Source: Kordiimonas sp. SCSIO 12603 (GTDB lineage: Bacteria; Pseudomonadota; Alphaproteobacteria; Sphingomonadales; Kordiimonadaceae). Taken from it: a stretch of DNA of 64,000 nucleotides. Below the pieces are notes generated by a model. It made no database searches. It saw only the letters and a program-made list of their open reading frames with translations, and had not been told where the DNA came from. This document shows positions 26,568 through 36,952 of this stretch, in pieces. The stretch spans positions 2,207,520-2,271,519 of the forward strand of contig NZ_CP073748.1 in assembly GCF_024398035.1 (NCBI RefSeq), read 5' to 3'. The position numbers and the translations under genes are program-made. Numbering within the stretch: position 1 is the first letter of the stretch; each line of letters opens with the position of its first letter.

Positions 26568-26890
26568 GCTTTTTGTTGCCCTTCTTGCTGTCTGGTTTGT
26601 TCACGTTGGCGTTTCATTTTTTCATTCTCGGCATATACACGCTCTAAAATGATTGAAACAGTATTTAATGCTTCGAGAGGGACAGGGCAATCAACATCTA
26701 ACGCACTTAAAAGTTCGGTAAGATCTTTATCCTGACGAACCTTCACATCTTTAGAAAAGGCAATTTCCAGAAGTCTGTCAGCCAAAGCACCTTCTGCTTT
26801 AGCTGTGATAACCGGAGCCAAGGCTTTGGAATGCTGTTTGACAGCAACAACTTTCGTTGGGTCTTTTTCCTGATCGTTTCCTGAATTCAT
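26564..26890 (-). CDS. FlhB C-domain-like small flagellar protein
   Basis: A 108-residue protein resembling the cytoplasmic C-terminal domain of FlhB/YscU without the membrane part: KVVAVKQHSKALAPVITAKA, then ADRLLEIAFSKDVKVRQDKD and LLSALDVDCPVPLEALNTVS. The autocleavage NPTH motif is absent. Such stand-alone paralogues (FhlB-like) exist in several bacteria. It begins the minus-strand operon and overlaps fliO. A Gln/Arg-rich tail ends the protein. Role in export is inferred. Confidence 0.75.
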   Translation of the reverse strand: MNSGNDQEKDPTKVVAVKQHSKALAPVITAKAEGALADRLLEIAFSKDVKVRQDKDLTELLSALDVDCPVPLEALNTVSIILERVYAENEKMKRQREQTRQQEGQQKA

Positions 26891-27038
26891 AAGGCTATTG
26901 AGCGCTAATAGTGAATAAATTGCAAGGACTTGATGAAGGTAGTTAGGTTTTTTTCCAGTGTTTGGAACTTGTTAACTGGCCTTATGGCATGTTAGTGTAC
27001 TGTAAATCTGTATATCTGCGTAAAATTGCGGGGCAAAG
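26891..27038. promoter_or_regulatory. Divergent promoter region of the flagellar operons
   Basis: This 148-bp gap separates the two flagellar operons and must hold both promoters. I see no convincing sigma-54 or CtrA site; a TTAAC at 26970-26974 lacks a partner at the right distance. Confidence 0.5.
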
Positions 27039-27464
27039 ATGGATATAAATTCCTTACCACTCATGGCAGCGCTTAAGAAGCGTATGGCTTGGCTTAACCA
27101 AAATCAGGCTGTGCTTAGTGAAAATGTGTCCAACGCAGATACCCCTGGCTATAAAGCTAAGCAACTGGCTAAACAGGATTTTTCTCAATTGGTTGATAAT
27201 CTTTCTGGTGGTGATCAAGCAAAACCATCTATGAAGATGCGTACGAACCACGAACGCCATATCACGGCGGATGGTGGCGTTGCAGGGAAGAACTTCAGTG
27301 TAGAGAAAAATGATGAAGGTGAAGAATCACTTGTTGGAAACAATGTGGTTCTGGAAGAAGAAATGTTAAAGGTGGCTAATAATCAGATGCAATATGGCAT
27401 GGTTGTGAACCTTTATAAAAAGAATGTAGGGCTGTTGAAAACGGCTCTTGGCAAGCGGCAATAA
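27039..27464 (+). CDS. flgB: Flagellar basal-body rod protein FlgB
   Basis: A 141-residue proximal rod subunit exported by the flagellar machinery. N-terminal WLNQNQAVLSENVSNADTPG is the rod/hook family signature (ANxxNxxTPGY), and the C-terminal heptads NNVVLEEEMLKVANNQMQY complete it. First gene of the plus-strand operon. Confidence 0.96.
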   Translation: MDINSLPLMAALKKRMAWLNQNQAVLSENVSNADTPGYKAKQLAKQDFSQLVDNLSGGDQAKPSMKMRTNHERHITADGGVAGKNFSVEKNDEGEESLVGNNVVLEEEMLKVANNQMQYGMVVNLYKKNVGLLKTALGKRQ

Positions 27465-27503
27465 GCCAGAACGCTTAACACCGTTTCTAAGTTGAGGTTT
27501 TAA

Positions 27504-27911
27504 ATGGATCTTCAAAAGGCGATGATGGCATCAGCTGCTGGTTTGCGAGCGCAAACTGTACGGATGCGAGTGATATCTGAAAACATTGCTAACCAGAATT
27601 CTGTTGCATCAGACCCTGGTGCGGACCCTTATCGCAGAAAGATCGTTACTTTCAGTAGTGAGCTGGACCGTGCAAATGGTGTAGCGCTGGTTCAAGCTGA
27701 CGGTATTGATTATGATCAGGCAGAGTTCGGTAAGAAATACGATCCAGGTAATCCAGCAGCAGATGCTTCTGGTTATATTAAAACATCAAATGTAAATGGT
27801 TTGATTGAATTGATGGACATGCGGCAGGCGCAGCGTACATATCAGTCAAACCTGAATGCTCTAGAAGCGAGCCGCCGCATGGCGACAATGACGCTTGAAT
27901 TGCTTCGCTAA
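27504..27911 (+). CDS. flgC: Flagellar basal-body rod protein FlgC
   Basis: A 135-residue rod subunit. It has the N-terminal signature MRVISENIANQNSVASDPGA and PYRRKIVTFSS, and the C-terminal SNVNGLIELMDMRQAQRTYQ. It follows flgB by 39 bases. Typical length. Confidence 0.97.
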   Translation: MDLQKAMMASAAGLRAQTVRMRVISENIANQNSVASDPGADPYRRKIVTFSSELDRANGVALVQADGIDYDQAEFGKKYDPGNPAADASGYIKTSNVNGLIELMDMRQAQRTYQSNLNALEASRRMATMTLELLR

Positions 27912-27925
27912 GTAGGAGAGGTTAG

Positions 27926-28249
27926 ATGAATATTAAACAGCTAGACGCTCTTAGCGCTTATTCTCAAGCTTCCAAGCAGCTTCAAAATGGCATTGGTGCT
28001 CGTGAAGGGCAAGATGGTGTAGGTTCTGGTGGTTCTGCCTTTTCTGGTTTGATCGATGACGCTTTAGGTGATGTGAAAGCAGCAACCGCTAATACTGAGG
28101 TAACAGCGGCTAAAGCTCTTGTTGATGAAGCTGATATGGTTGATGTTGCTACAGCCGTTTCCAATGCAGAATTGGTTGTTGAAACCGTTGTAACAGTGCG
28201 TGATAAAGTAATTTCCGCCTATAACGACATTATCAAGATGCCAATCTAA
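27926..28249 (+). CDS. fliE: Flagellar hook-basal body protein FliE
   Basis: A 107-residue protein linking the MS ring to the rod. The C-terminal VDVATAVSNAELVVETVVTV and RDKVISAYNDIIKMPI fit the FliE family, and gene order flgB-flgC-fliE is standard. The ribosome site is GGAGAGG. Confidence 0.95.
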   Translation: MNIKQLDALSAYSQASKQLQNGIGAREGQDGVGSGGSAFSGLIDDALGDVKAATANTEVTAAKALVDEADMVDVATAVSNAELVVETVVTVRDKVISAYNDIIKMPI

Positions 28250-28267
28250 AGCGTATTTGGGGATTTT

Positions 28268-28531
28268 ATGACCGATCTTGAGGTAATGGATGTCGCTCGG
28301 GATGCGCTCACCACATTATTGTATGTAGTCAGCCCAATTCTTGGTGTTGGATTGGTTGTTGGCCTTGCAATCGCTTTCTTTCAGGCGCTAACCCAGTTAC
28401 AGGAAATGACGTTAACATTTGTACCAAAAATCATCGCCGTTTTTGGTGCAATTTTAATTTTGATGCCATATATGGGCCGCCTGATGGGGGACTTTATGAT
28501 GCGTATTTCTGAACGTATCGTAGGCGGCTAG
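28268..28531 (+). CDS. fliQ: Flagellar export gate protein FliQ
   Basis: An 87-residue protein with two membrane segments. VSPILGVGLVVGLAIAFFQA and LTQLQEMTLTFVPKI are the FliQ signature. It joins FliP and FliR in the export gate. Confidence 0.97.
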   Translation: MTDLEVMDVARDALTTLLYVVSPILGVGLVVGLAIAFFQALTQLQEMTLTFVPKIIAVFGAILILMPYMGRLMGDFMMRISERIVGG

Positions 28532-28535
28532 TTCC

Positions 28536-29294
28536 GTGCTCGGTGATGTTCTGCCACAGGAAGCTTTCGGCTTTATTCTTATATCAATCCGGTTGGCTGC
28601 AATTTTTCTTGTTGTTCCGGTTCTGGGGGATAGAAGTATCCCCAAACGTGTCCGGGCGGGGTTCGCTATCCTTCTAGCACTCGTTACGTATCCAAGCATT
28701 CAATCAACCATTCCTGCGCTCCCTGATAGTGTTCTGACAATGACAGTTATGGCTGCACGGGAGTTATTGATTGGGTCAATGATTGGAATGGCTATGCGTT
28801 TTCTAATGTCAGCAACTCATGTTGCTGGTTCTGTAATTGCGTTTCAGACGGGCTTGGCCGCTGCTCAATCATTTGACCCTGCTCAAGGTACTCAGAGCGT
28901 TATTGTAGCGGCTTTTATGAATCTTGTAGCTGTTACTCTTGTTCTTGTAACGGACCTGCACCACACAATGATTATGGCTATTGTATATAGCTATACAAAT
29001 TTTCCAATTGGTGAAGCTATCCCATTTGCGGATTTTGCTTCTGCTGCGACACAATCTGTTTCCAGTAGCTTCGCACTGGGTTTTCAAATGGCAGCGCCAT
29101 TCATTGTTTACGCTATGGTTTTTAATATAAGCTTGGGGCTTGTTTCTCGAATGATCCCTGGTTTTCAGGTCTTTTTTGTGGGCTTGCCTCTGAACCTCGC
29201 GATGGGCTTTCTATTAATGGCCTTGCTTTTAGGCTCTTTGATGTCACTTTTCCTTGGGCGATTTGAAGAACTTCTTCTTGGGATGCTTGGATAA
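28536..29294 (+). CDS. fliR: Flagellar export gate protein FliR
   Basis: A 252-residue inner-membrane protein with several hydrophobic segments; RLAAIFLVVPVLGDRSIPKR and ARELLIGSMIGMAMRF are typical. The start is GTG at 28536, four bases after fliQ. Its stop overlaps the flhB start (TAATG), which suggests coupling of gate and switch proteins. Confidence 0.96.
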   Translation: MLGDVLPQEAFGFILISIRLAAIFLVVPVLGDRSIPKRVRAGFAILLALVTYPSIQSTIPALPDSVLTMTVMAARELLIGSMIGMAMRFLMSATHVAGSVIAFQTGLAAAQSFDPAQGTQSVIVAAFMNLVAVTLVLVTDLHHTMIMAIVYSYTNFPIGEAIPFADFASAATQSVSSSFALGFQMAAPFIVYAMVFNISLGLVSRMIPGFQVFFVGLPLNLAMGFLLMALLLGSLMSLFLGRFEELLLGMLG

Positions 29295-30373
29295 TGGCGG
29301 AAGAACAGGATGAAAGCCAGAAAACTGAAGAACCCACCGCAAAAAGGCTTAGAGAAGCTGAAGAAAAAGGTGAGGTGGCTCAAAGCCAAGAATTAAAAAC
29401 ATGGTTGATGTTGCTTGTAGCAGCAGGGGTGTTGGCCGGATTTGGTGATAGCTTTGCACGTGGCGTGATGGCACCGCTTCAAGGTTTTTTAAGCCAGACT
29501 CATTCCTTAACTGCATCAGATGTAGATTATGTTGATGTGGTATCGAGGTTGTTTCGCGATATATATACCATAATGGCATTACCGCTTGGTATTTTTGTGA
29601 TTGCCGCGATTGCAGCAAATAGAATGCAAAAGCCTTTTATTCTTACAACAGAAAAAGTTAAACCGGATTTGAAAAACCTTTCGTTAATGAAAGGGTTTAA
29701 GAAGATTTTCTCATCTCGTTTTTTTGTAGAGTTCGGAAAGATATCGGCAAAGCTTGCAGCGGTTGGAGGGGTACTGTTTCTGATCGTTTACCCTGAAAGG
29801 GAAAAGCTTGATATCATCATGCTAATGGCTCCCATCGAAATTTTAACATTCATCAAATTGCTGGCTATCAAACTTTTAATAGGCGTTATTATAGTTCTTA
29901 CTGTTGTTGCAGCTATTGATTATTCTTATCAAAGCTATCAGCACGTGAAAAACCTGAGAATGACCAAGCAGGAAGTAAAAGACGAGCAAAAACAAACGGA
30001 TGGTGACCCTAAGGTAAAAGCACGGCTAAGACAAATCCGCTATGAACGACATAACCAGCGCATGATGTCTAATGTTCCAAAAGCTGATGTAGTGATCACT
30101 AACCCAACCCATTATGCAGTTGCTCTTGAATATAAACATGAAACCATGGAAGTACCCGTGCTTGTGGCGAAGGGGGTGGATGACGTTGCTATGCGTATTA
30201 GGGGTATTGCTGAGGAAAATGATATTCCTATTATGGAAAACCCACCTCTTGCGCGTGCACTACATGCATCTGTGGAGCTTGATGAAGAAATTCCACCTGA
30301 TCACTATAAGGCCGTTGCTGAAGTGATTAGTTATATTATGAAACTCAGGCGTGCAGGCCTGAAACCAAGCTAA
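29294..30373 (+). CDS. flhB: Flagellar export switch protein FlhB
   Basis: A 359-residue inner-membrane protein that changes export specificity from rod/hook to filament by self-cleavage. N-terminal EEPTAKRLREAEEKGEVAQS, four membrane segments, and the cleavage motif NPTH in DVVITNPTHYAVALEY are intact. The C-terminal part LVAKGVDDVAMRIRGIAEEN is standard. flhA is not in the window. Confidence 0.98.
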   Translation: MAEEQDESQKTEEPTAKRLREAEEKGEVAQSQELKTWLMLLVAAGVLAGFGDSFARGVMAPLQGFLSQTHSLTASDVDYVDVVSRLFRDIYTIMALPLGIFVIAAIAANRMQKPFILTTEKVKPDLKNLSLMKGFKKIFSSRFFVEFGKISAKLAAVGGVLFLIVYPEREKLDIIMLMAPIEILTFIKLLAIKLLIGVIIVLTVVAAIDYSYQSYQHVKNLRMTKQEVKDEQKQTDGDPKVKARLRQIRYERHNQRMMSNVPKADVVITNPTHYAVALEYKHETMEVPVLVAKGVDDVAMRIRGIAEENDIPIMENPPLARALHASVELDEEIPPDHYKAVAEVISYIMKLRRAGLKPS

Positions 30374-30447
30374 AGCCCCGATATGCTCTTGCATATTGTT
30401 TGGATACCTAAGTAATGTTTGGTTCCAGTTTTTAAAATGAGGTCTGT

Positions 30448-32832
30448 ATGGAAAGCCGCTTGCCTAAACCTATTCGTGAAGCTCTTCTTGATAATGAGGT
30501 CAAATCTGCCTTTAAGCTATTGGCGATTGCTTTATCTGGGTTGTTTGGAGCTGGTGGTGTTTCTCTGTTGGCTTATTTGTTTTGGGGTAGCAAAAGTGCG
30601 ATTTTAGTTGGTTCTATCATTCTCGTTTTGACTGCTTTTACAATATTTCGCGCTTTGAGAAATCTAGATGATCCGGGACATCGTCAGGAAGTGATGGATC
30701 TGGAACTGTTGAATGCTTTAGCTTCAAATGATCGTAGGGCACTCCTGATTACGGATGTGGATGGTACATCTGTTACCAACAATTATGCCTTTGAAAAGAT
30801 GGCAGGTTCCAATTTCACCAGCGTTAATGAGCTAGCTCTTTCCGAGGATGGAAGAACGCAGGTTAAGCGTCTTTTGCACCGAGTTGCTCAGGTTGGGCAG
30901 GCCAAGGATGTTATTCAGGGGAGAGGTGGTTCCGTTACCGTATCAGGACGCCGGATAGGCCGTTATATCGTCTGGCAGGCCTTCAGGGATAACGATGTTG
31001 AAAGGTTGGTTCATGAACGAGCCAGTTTTTCTCGCTGGATGGAACCTATTTTTGACCAACTTGAATGTGGTGTACTACTAGAAGACCGGAATGGTAAGCC
31101 GCATTTTCTTAATCGGGTTCTTCGTGAATGGCTTCGGCTTGGTGATGAGGATGGCGTTCCGCATAAGGTTAGCCTAAAGCATGATGATACCCAGTTACTT
31201 GTTAGCAGTCGGCAAGGAATTGATGTTGAAGTGGTTGATGTGCCGCTTCAAACTAGAGAAAGTGATCGTTACCTTGGGCGTTACCGTATTATCCGTAAGC
31301 TTGATCACCTTCGTCAGATTGCGTTGGACGATAGCAGAGAGTTTTTGATCGACCCAATTTTTGATGCTGCCCCTGTTGCGATTGCTGTCGTGGACCGTGA
31401 GGGAGGTATCACTGAATTTAACCAACCGTTAAAATTACATGCTGCGGGGAAAAATGTAGCTGTAGGTGATAGTGTTCTTGAGTTGGTTAAACAGGAAGAT
31501 AGAGAGGAGCTGCAACAGATTATTGAGTTCGCCTATGATGGACGACCATCTTCTGTACCGCTTGATATTGTTTTCAACACGCAGCCTGAGCGGCTAGGGC
31601 AAATCTACTCTACATGTATCACTAAGGGAGGTGAACCACACGCTATTCTCTACCTTATTGATACAACACAAGAAAAGAGCCTGGAACGTCAATTCGTACA
31701 GGCGCAGAAAATGCAAGCGGTTGGTCAGCTTGCAGGTGGTGTTGCACACGATTTTAATAATCTGCTGACAGCAATTATTGGGTTTTGTGACCTATTGTTG
31801 GTGCGTCACGATGCAGGCGATCAGTCATTTTCCGATATTATTCAGATTAAACAAAATGCGAACCGAGCCGCCAATTTGGTGCGCCAGTTACTCGCATTTT
31901 CTCGCCAGCAGACCCTGCGTCCAAAGGTGTTGATGCTTACAGATATTCTGGCAGAGATTTCCAATCTTATTCGCAGGTTGATTGGCGAAAATATTGATTT
32001 ACAGGTAGTTCATGGCCGAGACCTTCTTCCTGTTAAGGTGGACCAGGGTCAGCTTGAGCAGGTTATCATAAATCTGGCTGTTAATGCTCGGGATGCAATG
32101 CCTGAGGGTGGTAAGCTTGAAATTACCACCAGTATGATTGGTCCAACGCACGCTTATATTGACCGTTTTGATATTATGACGCCTGATGATTACGTGCTGA
32201 TTGAAGTGAAAGACACAGGGTGTGGCATTCCAAAAGATAATCTTAATAAGATTTTCGAACCGTTTTTCACCACCAAATCAGTAGGGCAGGGAACTGGTTT
32301 AGGACTTGCTACAGTATACGGAATTGTAAAACAAACTGGCGGCTTCGTGTTTGTTGATTCAGAAGAGGGGCGCGGCACAAGCTTTTTAGTGTTCCTTAAA
32401 GCGCATTCAGTCACGGCTTCAGAAGTTGAAGAAGAAAAAGAAGAAGAAAAGGCGGCAAAAGATCTGACGGGTAAGGGGACCATCCTTGTTGTGGAAGATG
32501 AAGCGCCTGTTCGCATGTTTGCATGTCGTGCACTGTCAAATAAGGGCTATAAAGTGCTGGAAGCTGATTCAGGTGAGGCTGGTTTAGAGATATTGCAAAC
32601 CAGTGAGGAAACTATTGATTTGCTGATCTCGGATGTAATTATGCCGACGATGGATGGGCCAACGCTTGTGAAAGAGGCAAGAAAAGATTTTCCTGATCTT
32701 CCTGTGATTTTTGTTTCAGGGTATGCAGAAGATATGTTCCGTAAAAACCTTGAGGCGGAAGAATTTCAATTCCTTCCAAAACCTTTTTCTCTCAATGACT
32801 TAGCAGAAAAAGTGAAGATGATATTAAGCTAG
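30448..32832 (+). CDS. cckA: CckA-type hybrid histidine kinase
   Basis: A 794-residue inner-membrane sensor. Two membrane segments (about residues 25-67) are followed by PAS-like regions, a HisKA domain with the phospho-accepting His in LAGGVAHDFNNLLTAIIGF, a HATPase domain (NLAVNARDAMP, DTGCGIP, GTGLGLATVYG), and a C-terminal receiver with the acceptor Asp in LLISDVIMPTMDGPTL. This layout is that of CckA, which phosphorylates ChpT and through it CtrA, controlling cell cycle and flagellar genes in alphaproteobacteria. It follows flhB by 74 bases in the same direction. Confidence 0.93.
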   Translation: MESRLPKPIREALLDNEVKSAFKLLAIALSGLFGAGGVSLLAYLFWGSKSAILVGSIILVLTAFTIFRALRNLDDPGHRQEVMDLELLNALASNDRRALLITDVDGTSVTNNYAFEKMAGSNFTSVNELALSEDGRTQVKRLLHRVAQVGQAKDVIQGRGGSVTVSGRRIGRYIVWQAFRDNDVERLVHERASFSRWMEPIFDQLECGVLLEDRNGKPHFLNRVLREWLRLGDEDGVPHKVSLKHDDTQLLVSSRQGIDVEVVDVPLQTRESDRYLGRYRIIRKLDHLRQIALDDSREFLIDPIFDAAPVAIAVVDREGGITEFNQPLKLHAAGKNVAVGDSVLELVKQEDREELQQIIEFAYDGRPSSVPLDIVFNTQPERLGQIYSTCITKGGEPHAILYLIDTTQEKSLERQFVQAQKMQAVGQLAGGVAHDFNNLLTAIIGFCDLLLVRHDAGDQSFSDIIQIKQNANRAANLVRQLLAFSRQQTLRPKVLMLTDILAEISNLIRRLIGENIDLQVVHGRDLLPVKVDQGQLEQVIINLAVNARDAMPEGGKLEITTSMIGPTHAYIDRFDIMTPDDYVLIEVKDTGCGIPKDNLNKIFEPFFTTKSVGQGTGLGLATVYGIVKQTGGFVFVDSEEGRGTSFLVFLKAHSVTASEVEEEKEEEKAAKDLTGKGTILVVEDEAPVRMFACRALSNKGYKVLEADSGEAGLEILQTSEETIDLLISDVIMPTMDGPTLVKEARKDFPDLPVIFVSGYAEDMFRKNLEAEEFQFLPKPFSLNDLAEKVKMILS

Positions 32833-32855
32833 TTTTCTACTATATGATTGGTTGG

Positions 32856-32870
32856 GAACAAAAAAAGAAC
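32856..32870 (+). promoter_or_regulatory. LexA box of recA
   Basis: GAAC-AAAAAAA-GAAC, the direct-repeat SOS box of alphaproteobacteria (GAAC-N7-GAAC), 85 bases before the recA start codon. Confidence 0.88.
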
Positions 32871-32955
32871 AAAAATCATTGGCAAGAAAGAACAAAGATG
32901 GTACAAAACATTCCATTGCATGGGCGGACGCCCTGTGGAATAAGGAGACCAGATA

Positions 32956-34026
32956 ATGTCAATGCCTGAATTACAGTTGGTTAAAGGAACGTCCATGGAC
33001 AAGAATAAAGCGCTAGAAGCTGCGCTGGGTCAGATCGATCGGGCTTTCGGCAAGGGCTCTGTTATGAAGCTCGGCCAGAAAGATAATAATATTGAAGTTG
33101 AAGCTATTTCCACTGGCTCATTGAACCTTGATATTGCGCTTGGCATTGGCGGTTTGCCTAAAGGCCGTATCATTGAGGTTTACGGCCCTGAAAGTTCAGG
33201 TAAAACAACACTAGCACTTCATGCAGTGGCAGAATGTCAGAAAGCTGGTGGTATTGCAGCGTTCGTTGATGCCGAGCATGCGCTTGACCCCGTATATGCA
33301 CGCAAGCTTGGTGTTGATGTAAACGAGCTTCTTGTTAGCCAACCTGATACAGGCGAGCAGGCGCTTGAGATTACAGATACGCTGGTTCGTTCGGGTGCGA
33401 TTGATATTCTTGTTGTCGATTCTGTGGCAGCCCTTACGCCGCGCGCTGAACTTGAGGGCGAAATGGGTGATAGTCACGTTGGCCTTCAGGCACGCTTGAT
33501 GAGCCAAGCGCTTCGTAAGCTTACTGGTTCGATTAATAAGTCCAAAACTATCGTTATTTTCATCAACCAGATTCGTATGAAAATTGGTGTGATGTACGGT
33601 AGCCCTGAGACAACAACAGGTGGTAATGCACTAAAATTCTACGCATCTGTTCGTCTTGATATACGCCGCACCGGAGCCATCAAAGAAAAAGATGAGATCG
33701 TTGGTAACGCAACCCGTGTGAAAGTGGTGAAAAATAAACTAGCACCGCCGTTCAAACAAGTTGAGTTTGATATTATGTATGGTGAGGGTGTTTCCAAGAT
33801 GGGCGAGGTTCTCGACCTTGGCGTGAAAGCCGGTGTGGTTGAGAAATCGGGCTCCTGGTACAGTTACTCAAGCCAACGTATCGGGCAAGGCCGTGAAAAT
33901 GCGAAGCGTTTCCTGAAAGAGAATGAAGAAGTGGCACAAGAGATTGAGCATGAAATTCGTAAGAATGCGGGCCTTGTGAACGAAGCTATGTTGATGGATC
34001 CGTCTGAACGCAAAGAAGACGACTAA
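32956..34026 (+). CDS. recA: Recombinase RecA
   Basis: A 356-residue strand-exchange ATPase that also triggers LexA self-cleavage. Walker A is GPESSGKTT, Walker [21 protein letters not shown], and the L2 region has [20 protein letters not shown]. The ATG at 32956 follows AAGGAGACC; a second ATG thirteen codons on is possible. Expression should be SOS-induced through the upstream LexA box. Confidence 0.99.
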   Translation: MSMPELQLVKGTSMDKNKALEAALGQIDRAFGKGSVMKLGQKDNNIEVEAISTGSLNLDIALGIGGLPKGRIIEVYGPESSGKTTLALHAVAECQKAGGIAAFVDAEHALDPVYARKLGVDVNELLVSQPDTGEQALEITDTLVRSGAIDILVVDSVAALTPRAELEGEMGDSHVGLQARLMSQALRKLTGSINKSKTIVIFINQIRMKIGVMYGSPETTTGGNALKFYASVRLDIRRTGAIKEKDEIVGNATRVKVVKNKLAPPFKQVEFDIMYGEGVSKMGEVLDLGVKAGVVEKSGSWYSYSSQRIGQGRENAKRFLKENEEVAQEIEHEIRKNAGLVNEAMLMDPSERKEDD

Positions 34027-34045
34027 TCATAAAGCTATATGTATG

Positions 34046-34075
34046 AAAAAGGGGCGGCTTTTGCTGCCCCTTTTT
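34046..34075 (+). terminator. Rho-independent terminator after recA
   Basis: AAAAAGGGGCGGC and GCTGCCCCTTTTT pair with one G-U around TTTT. Confidence 0.9.
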
Positions 34076-34215
34076 CTGTAATCGACAAAATTGTTGGTTT
34101 ATATGCCTCAACTTTGCGCTCACTGCTGGACACTGGTGGGAATGAAGGTTAAAACGGCGGAAAACATGGCCGCATGCGCGTGCATGCAAACAGTATTATT
34201 GATTTGAGGCTTTCT

Positions 34216-36873
34216 ATGTCCGGTTCTATGTCAGGTGCAAATGATATCAGGAAAACATTCCTGGATTTCTTCAAGAAAAACGGCCACGAGGTTGTTCCGT
34301 CTTCACCACTTGTACCAATTAACGACCCAACCCTGTTGTTTACAAATGCGGGGATGGTTCCGTTTAAAAATGTATTCACTGGCGCAGAAACCCGCGATTA
34401 TACACGTGCTACTTCTTCGCAAAAATGTGTGCGTGCAGGTGGTAAACATAATGATCTCGATAATGTTGGCTACACGGCACGTCACCATACATTCTTTGAA
34501 ATGCTGGGGAATTTCTCCTTTGGTGATTACTTCAAAGATGAAGCCATCTCTCATGCTTGGGAATTGATCACTAAGGAATACGGCGTAAATAAAGATAAGC
34601 TTTGTGTAACTGTTTATCACACCGACGATGAGGCTTTCGACCTTTGGAAGAAAATTGCTGGCCTGCCGGACGAAAAAATCATTCGTATTGCTACCAATGA
34701 TAATTTCTGGTCCATGGGTGATACAGGCCCTTGCGGCCCATGTTCCGAGATTTTCTATGATCATGGCGATCATATTTGGGGCGGCCCTCCTGGTACACCA
34801 GAGGAAGATGGTGACCGTTTTGTAGAAATTTGGAACCTTGTATTCATGCAGTATGAACAAACTGCTGAAGGCCGGGAGAACCTACCGAAACCAAGTATTG
34901 ACACAGGTATGGGGCTTGAGCGTATGGCTGCTGTAATGCAGGGTACGCATGATAACTATTCTATTGATACGTTCCGACGCCTTATTGATGCGTCTATTGA
35001 AGCAACTGGCGCTAGTGAAAATGAAAATACAGCTGCATCACACCGTGTGATAGCTGATCACCTGCGCGCAGGTAGCTTCCTTATCGCTGATGGTGTTCTG
35101 CCGTCAAACGAAGGACGCGGCTATGTGCTACGCCGTATTATGCGCCGGGCTATGCGTCATGCGCACCTTTTAGGTGCTAAAGATTTGGTGATGCATCAGC
35201 TTGTACCTGCGCTCGTAGGCGAGATGGGCCAGGCATTCCCGGAGCTTACTCGCGCTGAAGCATTGATCGGCGAAACACTGAAGCTTGAAGAAGGCAAATT
35301 CCGCCAGATGCTGGATAAAGGCTTGCGTCTTCTTGATGATGAAGTGTCTAAAATCTCAGGTGATACACTTGCTGGTGATGTGGCGTTCAAACTTTATGAT
35401 ACTTATGGTTTCCCGCTTGACTTAACACAAGATGCTCTTCGCAGTCAGGATTTGAAAGTTGATGTAGACGGCTTCAATGTTGCTATGGATGAGCAACGTG
35501 CCAAAGCCCGCGCTGCATGGTCAGGTTCAGGTGATGCTGCGACAGAGAAAGTTTGGTTTGATATCCGTGATGAACACGGCGCGACTGAGTTTGTTGGTTA
35601 TACATCTGAAAGCGCTGAAGGTCAGGTTGTTGCTATTGTAAAAGATGGCGAACGTGTTGAAAAAGCGTCTGCTGGTGAAGAAGTATCAATCCTCACGAAC
35701 CAGACACCATTCTACGGTGAATCTGGTGGCCAGATGGGTGACACAGGTATTATCAGCCTGGGTGGTTTTAGAGCTGAAGTAGCTGATACAGCGAAAGCCA
35801 TTGGTGCGCTTCATGTTCATAAAGCAACAGTTGTTGAAGGTGAACTGAGTGTTGGGCAATCAGTTCAGATGGATGTTGATGGTGAACGCCGCGCAAGGCT
35901 GCGTGCAAATCACTCAGCAACGCACGTACTGCATGAAGTACTCCGTCGTGAGCTCGGTGATCATGTAACTCAGAAGGGTTCTCTTGTAGCGCCAGACCGT
36001 CTGCGGTTTGATATCTCACACCCGAAAGCAATGTCAGCTGAGGAACTTACATCTGTTGAGTACAAGGTAAATACAATCGTGCGTGGAAATGCTGATGTGG
36101 TAACACGTCTTCTTTCCTATGATGATGCTATTGAAGCTGGTGCTATGGCGCTATTCGGTGAAAAATACGGTGATGAAGTTCGTGTTGTCTCCATGGGAGA
36201 TGAGTTCGAAAAGAGTGATCGTGATAGCTATTCTGTTGAGCTTTGTGGAGGTACGCATGTGAAGCGCCTTGGTGATATCGGCCTCTTTACCATTATCTCG
36301 GAAAGTGCGGTTTCTTCTGGTGTACGCCGTATTGAAGCTCTTACTGGTGCAGCTGCTCTAGATTATCTGTTGAGCCAGCGTTTAATGCTGCAGGAAGCAT
36401 CTTTAAACTTAAAAACAAAACCAGAAGAGCTGGTAGAGCGTATTTCTGCACTACAGACTGAGCGCAAAAAGCTTGAAAAAGATCTTGCTGAAGCGAAGAA
36501 AAAAGCTGCTCTTGGTGGCGGTGCTTCATCTGGCCCAGCTGCCAAGGAGATCAACGGTATCAAGTTTATGGGACAGGTACTTGACGGTGTTAGCCCGAAG
36601 GACCTGCGCGGTATGGCTGATGATGCCAAGAAAGCACTTGGTAGTGGGGTTGTAGCTTTTGTTGCCGTTAACCATGGCAAAGCCGGTCTCTTGGTAGCTG
36701 TGACAGATGATCTTAAAGATAAAGCAAATGCTGTTGAGCTTGTACGTGCCGGTACCGCAGCAGTTGGCGGAAAAGGCGGCGGCGGGCGCCCAGATATGGC
36801 ACAAGCTGGCGGACCTGACGGATCAAAGGCTGCCGATGCTATTGCAGCGATTGAAGCTGCAATAGGTGTATAA
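34216..36873 (+). CDS. alaS: Alanine-tRNA ligase
   Basis: An 885-residue enzyme that charges tRNA-Ala. The class II core begins [20 protein letters not shown], the editing domain has [13 protein letters not shown] with CGGTH as zinc ligands, and the C-terminal Gly-rich C-Ala domain has [17 protein letters not shown] chose the ATG at 34216, eight bases after GAGG, rather than the upstream in-frame start at 34174. recA-alaS order is common in alphaproteobacteria. Confidence 0.98.
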   Translation: MSGSMSGANDIRKTFLDFFKKNGHEVVPSSPLVPINDPTLLFTNAGMVPFKNVFTGAETRDYTRATSSQKCVRAGGKHNDLDNVGYTARHHTFFEMLGNFSFGDYFKDEAISHAWELITKEYGVNKDKLCVTVYHTDDEAFDLWKKIAGLPDEKIIRIATNDNFWSMGDTGPCGPCSEIFYDHGDHIWGGPPGTPEEDGDRFVEIWNLVFMQYEQTAEGRENLPKPSIDTGMGLERMAAVMQGTHDNYSIDTFRRLIDASIEATGASENENTAASHRVIADHLRAGSFLIADGVLPSNEGRGYVLRRIMRRAMRHAHLLGAKDLVMHQLVPALVGEMGQAFPELTRAEALIGETLKLEEGKFRQMLDKGLRLLDDEVSKISGDTLAGDVAFKLYDTYGFPLDLTQDALRSQDLKVDVDGFNVAMDEQRAKARAAWSGSGDAATEKVWFDIRDEHGATEFVGYTSESAEGQVVAIVKDGERVEKASAGEEVSILTNQTPFYGESGGQMGDTGIISLGGFRAEVADTAKAIGALHVHKATVVEGELSVGQSVQMDVDGERRARLRANHSATHVLHEVLRRELGDHVTQKGSLVAPDRLRFDISHPKAMSAEELTSVEYKVNTIVRGNADVVTRLLSYDDAIEAGAMALFGEKYGDEVRVVSMGDEFEKSDRDSYSVELCGGTHVKRLGDIGLFTIISESAVSSGVRRIEALTGAAALDYLLSQRLMLQEASLNLKTKPEELVERISALQTERKKLEKDLAEAKKKAALGGGASSGPAAKEINGIKFMGQVLDGVSPKDLRGMADDAKKALGSGVVAFVAVNHGKAGLLVAVTDDLKDKANAVELVRAGTAAVGGKGGGGRPDMAQAGGPDGSKAADAIAAIEAAIGV

Positions 36874-36921
36874 GGTAGTTTTTTACAATTACTACTTACA
36901 TAAATCTGTAACAATGATAAT

Positions 36922-36949
36922 GTGGTGCCGTTGAGTTAAACGGTATCAC
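36922..36949 (+). promoter_or_regulatory. Hairpin abutting the phosphatase start codon
   Basis: GTGGTGCCGTT (36922-36932) and AACGGTATCAC (36939-36949) form an 11-bp stem with two G-U pairs, three bases before the ATG. There is no visible Shine-Dalgarno site, so the hairpin may control initiation. Confidence 0.4.
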
Positions 36950-36952
36950 ACT

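Noticed and set aside
26950-27010. Sigma-54-like promoter before flgB
   Set aside because: A TGGCATG is present but the matching GC element at the right spacing is missing.
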